The translations under genes were made by a program, and so were the position numbers. Source: Sediminibacterium sp. TEGAF015 (GTDB lineage Bacteria > Bacteroidota > Bacteroidia > Chitinophagales > Chitinophagaceae). From it: a stretch of 64,000 bases of DNA. Below, piece after piece: positions 9,406 to 16,961 of the stretch (within the stretch, counting starts at the first letter, position 1; every line of letters starts with the position of its first letter). The notes below the pieces were generated by a model, which was not told the DNA's origin, did not search any database, and saw nothing but the letters and a program-made list of their open reading frames with translations. Where the stretch lies: positions 1,178,501 to 1,242,500 of the forward strand of contig NZ_AP026683.1 in the NCBI RefSeq assembly GCF_025997995.1, given 5' to 3'.

Positions 9406-9894
9406 ATGGCCACAGACAATACGCAGGTTTTAAAAATTGAAAAGGTTTTTGCAGAGTTTCTTGAGGAACTCGAGAAACAACCTGTGAGTAAGCAAAAAGC
9501 CATAGAAATGCAACACTTGTTTTTGCATACCATGGAAAAGGCATATAAAGTTAACTCCTCCTCCCACACTGATGATGCCAGAGGAAGTGAGGAAATTGTT
9601 TTAGACATGGATAAGCTGTTAAGACAACACCGCTCCTTTAGTGTCAAAAATCTGCCGGACAAGGCGATTAACTGGGCAGCAGGTCTTGCATATTCTGGAG
9701 TGGGCTTATTATTTATTACCGTTGGATTTTTAACCATCGTAACACCAACTTCTGCCGAGTTTGAAATAGCTACTTTATTCTACTTTAATGATCATGATGG
9801 TTTTACAGTATTAGATGCATTTGCCTTAGTAGTCATTTTCATCGGAATTTTTTTCTTTATCAAGGCATTTGTTGCGCAGGACAAAAAGGAATAA
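9406..9894 (+). CDS. Unknown two-helix membrane protein
   Basis: I do not recognise this 162-residue protein. It has a soluble, charged N-terminal half (residues 1-85, helical, many Lys and Glu) and two likely membrane helices at about 89-111 and 136-156, ending in a short charged tail (AQDKKE). It is the only plus-strand gene within the minus arm of the polysaccharide locus, divergent from the GT2 pair and converging on the GT14 gene with one base between the stop codons. The start at 9406 is the first ATG. It could be an accessory factor of the locus or simply a resident gene; the sequence does not decide. Confidence 0.7.
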   Translation: MATDNTQVLKIEKVFAEFLEELEKQPVSKQKAIEMQHLFLHTMEKAYKVNSSSHTDDARGSEEIVLDMDKLLRQHRSFSVKNLPDKAINWAAGLAYSGVGLLFITVGFLTIVTPTSAEFEIATLFYFNDHDGFTVLDAFALVVIFIGIFFFIKAFVAQDKKE

Positions 9895-9895
9895 C

Positions 9896-10735
9896 CTACC
9901 CTATTTCAGCATCAATCATGTTAAGTACCTCATCATTTTCAGCAAATTTCCTTGCAAAGAAATGACCGGACTGCATCATAAGGCTGAAGTCTTCCTTATT
10001 CAAAAGCTTAGGATTTTTTAACCCTTCAGACCAGTCTATATAGCGAAGATTATTATTAATGATATCAGACTTAAAAGCGGAATTAAACAAAAGGGTCTGG
10101 AAAATAATTTCATCCGGCGCCCATGTGTAGCAAAAAAATCTTGAAAATGCGGGGTTAGCCGCTAACCTTTTAATGATAAATACAACATGTTTTAATGAGA
10201 TAGTAAACCATTGAGACCTACCAACAGGAATGAGCTCTTCTGGCAACTTTCTTTTTGGCAACAGAAAGTTGATGATTTGCTGTATCTTATATTTACCGGG
10301 TACATTCCAATGTGTAAAGTGATATGACCTTACTCTGCTAATCGCTTCTGTCCATTCTGTTTCAATATCCAGACATTGCATAAAGGCCTTCCCTGGATTC
10401 AGTCTTAGAAAATCATGAAATTTTGCAACATTCTTAATTGGATAGTCCTGACCACTTAATAGGTTTACATAATCAATAGGCAGACCAGAGTCTACAATTG
10501 CCTTAAACCCATTCACAGTAGCTTCTACCATACTGTAAGTTGCCCATTGTATATTTACCCGATTAGTAACAAAATGAATATTATTAAAAGCAACCAAAGC
10601 ATCTTTAAATGGCTGTATATCAGCTTTTGCATCTACATGTACAAAAAAAATAGCTTTATCATGCACTAGTTTTCCAACCAGTCTTTTCAACTGACCAGGT
10701 TTGGAATGAACAAGTATCAAATGTGCTACAACCAT
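9896..10735 (-). CDS. GT14-like beta-1,6-N-acetylglucosaminyltransferase
   Basis: A 279-residue protein of the core-2/I-branching enzyme family. Motifs are 'AHLILVHSKPGQLKRLV', 'FFVHVDAKADI', 'VNLLSGQDYPIKN' and 'YTWAPDEIIFQTLL'. Family members transfer N-acetylglucosamine or other sugars to make branches. It is the last gene of the long minus-strand operon, 4 bases after the flippase, which suggests that it decorates the same repeat unit. It shares the same motifs in the same order with the gene at 45260-46117, so the two are paralogues. The actual sugar is unknown. Confidence 0.8.
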   Translation of the reverse strand: MVVAHLILVHSKPGQLKRLVGKLVHDKAIFFVHVDAKADIQPFKDALVAFNNIHFVTNRVNIQWATYSMVEATVNGFKAIVDSGLPIDYVNLLSGQDYPIKNVAKFHDFLRLNPGKAFMQCLDIETEWTEAISRVRSYHFTHWNVPGKYKIQQIINFLLPKRKLPEELIPVGRSQWFTISLKHVVFIIKRLAANPAFSRFFCYTWAPDEIIFQTLLFNSAFKSDIINNNLRYIDWSEGLKNPKLLNKEDFSLMMQSGHFFARKFAENDEVLNMIDAEIG

Positions 10736-10739
10736 TTCA

Positions 10740-12071
10740 TTATTTTTTAACCAGGTACTTTCGAAGTATTTTCCTGATATTAATATATCCTGTCACAAAA
10801 ATATTGGACAATTTAAAAGGTATAAACTTATTAAAACGGTAATAGCCATAAAAAATTCCAACCAGAAGCGGCAAAGAAGTAGCCAATGCTGCTCCATACA
10901 AATTACCTGTCAGATATATCCCTACAAAATCGCCAATGACATTTACCAGCAACATCAATAAAACCTTAATGAAGTTTGCTTTAGGTTGATGAATAATATC
11001 CAAAGAAACAGCTATAAAACGATCAATAGGATAAAAAACAGCCATTACCATCATGATTCTTAATAAGTTGGCAGCTTCGGAATCCACGTATTTTCCTCCT
11101 CCCAGTAAGCCAGTTGCAATATCTGCAAAGAGTATTGCCCCTATGGCAACCGGGATAAAAGCCATAGTCAAAGTGCCCGCATATTTTTGCAGAATATAGG
11201 CAACCTCCCTTTTATTACCTACATTGAATGCCTTGGCCAATGAAGACATAGCAGTTGCCAAAGTGCTCCTTAACGGAATTTCAATTATTTCCATCAACCT
11301 TCCTGGCAAATTATAAATTGCTACGGCTGCAGGACCCAACATATACGCAACTATAAAAGTGTCAGCACTTCTTAGCATATTGGCACTAATGGTTGTGCCT
11401 ACACTATACTTGCCAAAATGATATATCTCTTTAACACAATCATTGGACTTTGCCTTAATGGACTTAATTCCAGACCATCCCGCAAAAATTGCAATTAAAC
11501 TGGCAAGGCTTGCTGAAGCAATATTGACTATAAATACATTTTGCAACTGCATCTGATTTGTAAGAATCAGCAATACAACCGAAATAATAAAGCTTCCTTG
11601 TGAAATGATTCTTAAAATCAATAATTTGTCAAAACGCTGATCTGCCTGCAATATCCAGGAAGCAATACTGGATGGCAAACTGGCTAAAAAACTCCATCCA
11701 AACCATTGGATGATAACTAATATAGCTGGATTATCAAAATAAGATCGTAAAGGAACAAACAGAAGATTGATGCACCCCATCACAGCTGTAATGGCAATAG
11801 CTAAAAACCATACAGAACCTACTACCTCCCTTGCACGATTATTTTGGGTCCCCGTGTAGAATTTTACTAAAGCTACCTGTAAAAAACCTGTCCTGAAAGT
11901 ATCCAACAAAATAGCAACCGTTTGAAAAAAGACCCAATATCCAATTTCCTCAATTGTTAGCGCCCTATATAAAACCGCAACAGTAATCATTGCCAATACA
12001 GACATGGCACCATTGCCCGCTAAAGACAAAAAGTGCTTATTATTCAATTGCTGTACCAGCTTTTTAATCAT
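10740..12071 (-). CDS. Wzx-like polysaccharide flippase
   Basis: An integral membrane protein of 443 residues with about 12-14 hydrophobic helices throughout, of the MATE/MVF polysaccharide transporter type. These proteins flip undecaprenyl-linked repeat units across the inner membrane. 'GPAAVAIYNLPGRLMEI' and the repeated basic cytoplasmic loops are typical of the family. I chose the ATG at 12071; an in-frame TTG at 12107 would add 12 residues and follow the previous stop by 6 bases. It sits between a glycosyltransferase and the GT14 gene in one operon with a Wzy-like polymerase, as expected for a Wzx/Wzy pathway. Confidence 0.82.
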   Translation of the reverse strand: MIKKLVQQLNNKHFLSLAGNGAMSVLAMITVAVLYRALTIEEIGYWVFFQTVAILLDTFRTGFLQVALVKFYTGTQNNRAREVVGSVWFLAIAITAVMGCINLLFVPLRSYFDNPAILVIIQWFGWSFLASLPSSIASWILQADQRFDKLLILRIISQGSFIISVVLLILTNQMQLQNVFIVNIASASLASLIAIFAGWSGIKSIKAKSNDCVKEIYHFGKYSVGTTISANMLRSADTFIVAYMLGPAAVAIYNLPGRLMEIIEIPLRSTLATAMSSLAKAFNVGNKREVAYILQKYAGTLTMAFIPVAIGAILFADIATGLLGGGKYVDSEAANLLRIMMVMAVFYPIDRFIAVSLDIIHQPKANFIKVLLMLLVNVIGDFVGIYLTGNLYGAALATSLPLLVGIFYGYYRFNKFIPFKLSNIFVTGYINIRKILRKYLVKK

Positions 12072-12113
12072 ATTCAAACGCTTGAGATAATCTTTCTTAA
12101 TATACAATAAAAA

Positions 12114-13307
12114 TTAATCCGAATGTTTTTCAATGGCTTTATAAATTTCCGCTACACTGTTCTCCCAAGTATGTTGAGCGGCAAAACCTCTTCTACTGAG
12201 TTGCTTGTCTTTACTATCCTCACCCAACGCCAGCTCTATCAATTGAATGAATTCAATTGGATTTTTTGCTAGATAAGTATATTCGGAAAAAACGGCTTCC
12301 ATAAAAGGAGTACTGGTTGCAATTACGGGTTTCCCCATTGCCAGATATTCATCTATTTTCCGAGGATAGTTTCCAATGGTAACCTGACTGATAACCTGAG
12401 GATTCAGACAAATATCAAAAGAATGTATAAAAGCTGGTAGTTCATCAGGGGATTTTGATCCTATAAAATGAACATTAGCCAATGCATGAAGTTCGCTTTC
12501 TTTAAAAAGTTCATCCTCTGGGCCAACCAAAATAAGTTGCCAATCAGGCCGACTTCTGGCAACCTCTGTAAGGAGGTCAATATCTAAGCGAAGACCAAGC
12601 AATGCACCAACATAGCCAATTCTAACACCCTGAATTTTTTGCATTTCAACAGGCTCTTCTCCTTTGAAATCCATGAACAATCCTAATTCACAGCCCTGTC
12701 CTACATAATAGGAATTGGGATTGTACTGCCTGCAATAATCTGCCAGATAAGTTGAATTAGCTACACAAATATCAGAAGAAGCAATCAGTTGAGGCTCCAG
12801 CTTTTCACCGTGTCTTTTCCAGTAATCTACTGCAAGCATGTAATCTCTTGAATAATAGATATATAAAGCCGGCTTTAACAGTTCTTTCAAATGAAAACTT
12901 CTGAAAATGTCATTGTCATTGAACAAAATAAAGTCCTTAAAATTCAAAGTGTGAATTGCCTTTTGAATACTAGAGGCAAAACGTTGATTATTTACTTTAT
13001 TCAAGAATCTAAATATAGTATGTATACTTATCCAGTTTATAGATTCAATCATAGAGTCTGGATATAGATTCCATAGATTCACGTCTATCTGAATTAAACC
13101 CGTTGCTTTACCTTCAATCACATCTTTGCGTTTCTTTATTTTATTATCACTACCCCCACGCATAAGACTAATCCTATCAAGCGGAGCATTCACGTATAAT
13201 ACTCGATTGTGCTTACTAAACTCGAGGGCAATATTTTTACAATTACTGCCAATTTCAACATCCCAGGGTTGCTGACCAACGATAACAATATCTTTGCCTT
13301 TTATCAT
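12114..13307 (-). CDS. Glycosyltransferase, GT-B fold (GT4/GT1-like)
   Basis: A 397-residue GT-B protein. The N-terminal Rossmann half starts with 'DIVIVGQQPWDVEIGSNCKNIA'. The C-terminal half carries 'RIGYVGALLGLRLDIDLL', 'WQLILVGPEDE', 'VHFIGSKSPDELPAF', and then 'GNYPRKIDEYLAMGKPVIATSTPF', the nucleotide-sugar binding region in which the EX7E-type acidic residues are expected. Its first four bases overlap the end of the polymerase gene (ATGA), so translation is probably coupled. It should act at the cytoplasmic face of the inner membrane on the growing lipid-linked unit. The sugar specificity is not visible. Confidence 0.82.
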   Translation of the reverse strand: MIKGKDIVIVGQQPWDVEIGSNCKNIALEFSKHNRVLYVNAPLDRISLMRGGSDNKIKKRKDVIEGKATGLIQIDVNLWNLYPDSMIESINWISIHTIFRFLNKVNNQRFASSIQKAIHTLNFKDFILFNDNDIFRSFHLKELLKPALYIYYSRDYMLAVDYWKRHGEKLEPQLIASSDICVANSTYLADYCRQYNPNSYYVGQGCELGLFMDFKGEEPVEMQKIQGVRIGYVGALLGLRLDIDLLTEVARSRPDWQLILVGPEDELFKESELHALANVHFIGSKSPDELPAFIHSFDICLNPQVISQVTIGNYPRKIDEYLAMGKPVIATSTPFMEAVFSEYTYLAKNPIEFIQLIELALGEDSKDKQLSRRGFAAQHTWENSVAEIYKAIEKHSD

Positions 13308-14818
13308 ACACTTTTATTGAGTTCGTTTGTTTTATCATTTTGCAAATCAAGCCTTTTAGTGATAACAATGATTGCTGCAACCAAATAAAACAAAGTATTA
13401 GAGGGGAACTGTACAATTGCTTCCTGAGGATAATTTCCAATATGATAGGCAAATATGACCAGTATCATTGCCAAACAGATAGATTTTAAAGTAGGATCTT
13501 TTATTGTATAATAATTATTGATCCCAACTTTTAGGATAATAAACATTAGTGTACAAAAAATCAGAAGCCCGACCCAGCCGGTTTCAACAGCAACACGAAC
13601 ATAACCACTATCAGGTGGAAAATTTGCCAGAAATGAATTAGGAGCAAATCGTTTACCCCACATACCTGTAGCCCCTAAACCGCCTCCTAGTGGATGGCTT
13701 TGAATAAATGGCTGAATTCTCTTTTGATTGAATTTACGTACGTTAAATGAAGCATCTTCAGATGGCTTAAATGCAGTTTGAAAACGATAAATAGTTGGAT
13801 TGGTAGTTGGAACAAATATTAAAGCTAAAAATCCAAGCGCACCAATGATTGCTCCCAGCATAACTTTCCTGTTAAACTTCAAAATTGCATACAGAGCCAT
13901 TGCAGCAGGAGGTAAAACATAGGCACCTCGTGTACCAGAAAACAACATGGAAGTAATACAAAGAAAAGCAGAAATCATCAACAGGATCTTTGTTCTTCTG
14001 GAAAAAGGACCTGTCAGTAACCCAATACAAAGAAGTCCGCTAACCACCATATTGTATGAAAATGCAACAGGATCGGTAAATATGGAAAATTTACGCCACT
14101 GCCCCCCTATAAACAAAAGACCAGCTATTTCCGGATCAGAATAAAGATACGCTTCTTCAAAGGAGGTAAAACCAATGAACTGTTGTTTATACCCATACAG
14201 AGCAGCAAAAACGGAAAGCCCAATCCAGACTTTTAAAATCAATTTAATAAAACTGAGTGTTCTGATATTGTATAAAAAAACAAAGAACATCATCATAATA
14301 ACCGCAACGGAACGTACAGTATATACCCATGCTAACCTGGACTCTGCTGTTGGATTTATTACCTGTATTAAGTTATAAACAATCCATATTAAAATAATGA
14401 CACTAATCGGACCTTTAAAAAGCCCCCAGTTAGATTCCGTTTTCTGCTGAACAAATATGCCTAAAAATAAGAGCAACTCCATTCCATCCATCAGGGTCCC
14501 CAATGGGAAATCAATAATATTCATCCTTCCTACATACATAATCAGATATGCTGAAACAATGAATGTTATCACTCCTATTTTAGGATAAAATATCAAAGCC
14601 AGCACAATTGGCAAACCAATAAGCACTAACAAAATAAGTACTCCCGGAACCAGACCCAATTTGCCAACTACAAGCGAAAAAAATACGGCTGCCGCAGAAA
14701 AAAAGAGTAGACCTAAGATCCCACCCATTTTTCTTACAATGAAAAAATCATGCAAGAGCGAGAAAAATCCCTTTCGCTTTTTATCAAGCCCAATTGGTAT
14801 CTGGAATAATTCGTCCAC
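13304..14818 (-). CDS. Wzy/WaaL-type O-antigen polymerase or ligase
   Basis: A 504-residue protein with about 10-12 membrane helices. The long periplasmic loop in the second half holds 'SGTRGAYVLPPAAMAL' and 'QSHPLGGGLGATGMWGKRFAPN', the pattern of the Wzy_C (O-antigen ligase) family with its Arg and His residues. In a locus with a flippase, Wzc and phosphoglycosyl transferases the polymerase role is the more likely. It begins with GTG, and the G of that codon is the last base of the preceding 49-residue gene's TAG (TAGTG), an arrangement that favours stop-restart translation. At the other end it overlaps the next gene by four bases. Confidence 0.83.
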   Translation of the reverse strand: MDELFQIPIGLDKKRKGFFSLLHDFFIVRKMGGILGLLFFSAAAVFFSLVVGKLGLVPGVLILLVLIGLPIVLALIFYPKIGVITFIVSAYLIMYVGRMNIIDFPLGTLMDGMELLLFLGIFVQQKTESNWGLFKGPISVIILIWIVYNLIQVINPTAESRLAWVYTVRSVAVIMMMFFVFLYNIRTLSFIKLILKVWIGLSVFAALYGYKQQFIGFTSFEEAYLYSDPEIAGLLFIGGQWRKFSIFTDPVAFSYNMVVSGLLCIGLLTGPFSRRTKILLMISAFLCITSMLFSGTRGAYVLPPAAMALYAILKFNRKVMLGAIIGALGFLALIFVPTTNPTIYRFQTAFKPSEDASFNVRKFNQKRIQPFIQSHPLGGGLGATGMWGKRFAPNSFLANFPPDSGYVRVAVETGWVGLLIFCTLMFIILKVGINNYYTIKDPTLKSICLAMILVIFAYHIGNYPQEAIVQFPSNTLFYLVAAIIVITKRLDLQNDKTNELNKSV

Positions 14819-14967
14819 TAAAGAAATAATAGTTTTATAAAAAAGTAATAAACGCTTGTGCCTGCAAAAACCAGTGCAGCTAACCTTGTTAAGTGGTCCA
14901 GTCTTTTCTGGTCTTGAATAGCCTGCTCCTCTTTACTAAGTCGTCTTGATGCGGGTTTAACTCTCAT
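14818..14967 (-). CDS. 49-residue single-pass membrane microprotein
   Basis: This small frame starts at ATG 14967 and stops at 14818. It begins MRVKPASRRLSKEEQAIQDQ, a basic and charged cytoplasmic-looking head. This is followed by one hydrophobic helix of about 20 residues (LAALVFAGTSVYYFFIKLLFL) that runs to the C-terminus. It lies 10 bases after the methyltransferase gene, and its stop codon shares one base with the polymerase start. The tight spacing, coupled stop/start and membrane topology support a real gene. I recognise no family. A small partner of the Wzy-like polymerase is a reasonable inference. Confidence 0.7.
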   Translation of the reverse strand: MRVKPASRRLSKEEQAIQDQKRLDHLTRLAALVFAGTSVYYFFIKLLFL

Positions 14968-14977
14968 AAAGATCTAT

Positions 14978-15754
14978 TTATTCCATTTCATTTGTAACTG
15001 GTATAAAAAAATAATTTAAAGATGGTTGCCCTTGAAATTGGACTAAGGCTTTATCCTTAATAATATATACCCTATAACCCAGTTTTTCCATAAACTGAAT
15101 ACAGGCATTTTTCCTGTTATTATCCCATAACTCTGCCATTACAACAGGCTTAAACCTCTCAAGTATTTGAGCAGCACCTTTCAAAACAAAATACTCGAAA
15201 TTTTCTACATCAACTTTAATACCGGATATTTTGTGCGAACCCATATCATTCAACCATTCACTATCTAAGCTAACCATATCAACTTGCTCATCAATACTTT
15301 TCTTTAGTATATCAGCATCTGCCCTTTCCACTTCTTTATCAATATAGCTGAGTCCTTGCTTTTTAACGCCCTGTATTATCGGTGTTTTAATGATGACAGA
15401 TTCAATGGAATCGCCCAACGCTTTTTGCCTTATTTCAATATTGCTAGTACCAAAAAAACGGATAACCCGTGCAATAATTGAGGAAAGCAACTTAACTGGC
15501 TCATAAGAAACTATGGAGCTTTCGGGAAATGCTTTTGCAAAAATCACACTCATGTAACCAACGTTTGCACCTGCGTCAATAATTATTCCTTTGTTTTGTT
15601 TTTTAACAAGTTGTATAAAAAATTTAACGTCATCATCATCTTTAAACATTTGGTATCGGAGCACTCGGTAAATACTAAAACAATATAAATAGGTAGAATA
15701 ACCAATTAATTGCTGTATCAGAAACTGAATAAAACTTTTAATGTTTTGTGACAT
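14978..15754 (-). CDS. FkbM-family methyltransferase
   Basis: A 258-residue class I SAM-dependent methyltransferase of the FkbM type. Motif I is 'GIIIDAGANVGYMSVIFAKAF', followed by 'SIVSYEPVKLL' (acidic residue for the SAM ribose) and 'KISGIKVDVENFEYFVLKGA', the usual FkbM block. These enzymes put O-methyl groups on sugars or small molecules. I chose the ATG at 15754, 7 bases after the previous gene's stop; a start at 15802 would give 274 residues but overlap that gene by 41 bases. It lies inside the polysaccharide operon, so a methylated sugar in the polymer is likely. Confidence 0.82.
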   Translation of the reverse strand: MSQNIKSFIQFLIQQLIGYSTYLYCFSIYRVLRYQMFKDDDDVKFFIQLVKKQNKGIIIDAGANVGYMSVIFAKAFPESSIVSYEPVKLLSSIIARVIRFFGTSNIEIRQKALGDSIESVIIKTPIIQGVKKQGLSYIDKEVERADADILKKSIDEQVDMVSLDSEWLNDMGSHKISGIKVDVENFEYFVLKGAAQILERFKPVVMAELWDNNRKNACIQFMEKLGYRVYIIKDKALVQFQGQPSLNYFFIPVTNEME

Positions 15755-15761
15755 AGGAAAA

Positions 15762-16946
15762 TTATTCAGTTTTTTTATCAGCATGAAAATGTTTGGTAGC
15801 AACAGATCTTTTATTGGCAGAACGAACGCTTAACAATGAGAGAACCTGGTAAAAAATAAATTTAGGGATACCCCACAGGGATTTATATATCTTGGCATCT
15901 GTATTGCTTAATAGTAGAGACATCATAAATCCTCCAATAAAAACAAGATAACCCAATCCCCAAATCAAAGCCAAAAAGGGATTTAAAATCAAATTCAACA
16001 ACAAACAGAATAATCCCAGCAACAAAAAAATAAACAATGGGGGTCTAAGTAAAATCAGTCCAAATAAAAACTGGTTCCAGCTTAATCTTGTTATTCCTTT
16101 TGCAGTTAATCCAAAACCAAATGTAAAATATCTGAACCAAGTATTAATCCATCTTGCCCGCTGGTTTACCAGCTGATCACTTTTTGATGTTTTCTCATCA
16201 TAAACGATAGCATGTTCGGCAAAAGCAATTCGATGTCCCCTGCTAACAATTTCCTTTTGCAAAACTTTGTCAAAGCCGGCCCCGGTAATATCCAAATGAC
16301 CCAAACATTGCTTGTACAAGGATGTTGTAAAAGCCATGCCAGAACCAGCAAGTGTAGCGGAGGAGCCAACATTAAACAAAACTTTGCCATCATAAAAATG
16401 ATAGTAAATATCCCGGGCGCCATCTAATGCTGCATACAAAGTGTCTAAATTTTTTGCATCTCTCACGCCCTGTACTGCTTTAAAACCTAAATCAAAATAT
16501 TCATCCAATGCCTTCAAATATCCGGGATCAACCAAATTATCGCTATCGATAATGGTTAGTCTTTCATGGGGTCGTTTAAATCTATCAATAGCATAAAAAT
16601 GAGAGCGGGTATTACTGGACAGGGTTTGCTCAGGACGCAAAATGACTACTCTTTCATCTTCAAAATGAAGACCAGAAATATCACATTTATCTGCAACAAT
16701 ATAAATTAGAAAATTACTGTAATCCAATTTTAACAGGGAAGCAACAACAGATGGTATTAAAGTTGTTTGCTCGTAAGCTGTCACAATAATTGCATAATCC
16801 GCTTCCTTGTTTTCGTGTGTTTTGAATTTTCTATTATTAGCTGTGATGGCATATATCAGGAGCAAAAAAAAGGGCAGAATTAAATTATACCCAATAGCAA
16901 TCTGAAAGAAAGCCCATACAAATTCGAGAACGAATTGGATAGTCAT
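15762..16946 (-). CDS. Membrane glycosyltransferase, family GT2
   Basis: A 394-residue GT2 enzyme with one N-terminal membrane segment (about residues 5-33), a catalytic domain with 'YAIIVTAYEQTTLIPSVV', 'IYIVADKCD', 'LTIIDSDNLVDPGYL' (DxD-type site) and 'NQRARWINTWFRYF' (QxxRW-like motif), then three to four membrane helices from about residue 290. This is the architecture of synthase-like membrane GT2 enzymes. It lies 15 bases downstream of the Wzc-like gene and directly upstream of the FkbM gene. It probably extends the lipid-linked unit at the membrane. The sugar is unknown. Confidence 0.83.
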   Translation of the reverse strand: MTIQFVLEFVWAFFQIAIGYNLILPFFLLLIYAITANNRKFKTHENKEADYAIIVTAYEQTTLIPSVVASLLKLDYSNFLIYIVADKCDISGLHFEDERVVILRPEQTLSSNTRSHFYAIDRFKRPHERLTIIDSDNLVDPGYLKALDEYFDLGFKAVQGVRDAKNLDTLYAALDGARDIYYHFYDGKVLFNVGSSATLAGSGMAFTTSLYKQCLGHLDITGAGFDKVLQKEIVSRGHRIAFAEHAIVYDEKTSKSDQLVNQRARWINTWFRYFTFGFGLTAKGITRLSWNQFLFGLILLRPPLFIFLLLGLFCLLLNLILNPFLALIWGLGYLVFIGGFMMSLLLSNTDAKIYKSLWGIPKFIFYQVLSLLSVRSANKRSVATKHFHADKKTE

Positions 16947-16961
16947 TTTGAAGCAATTAAA

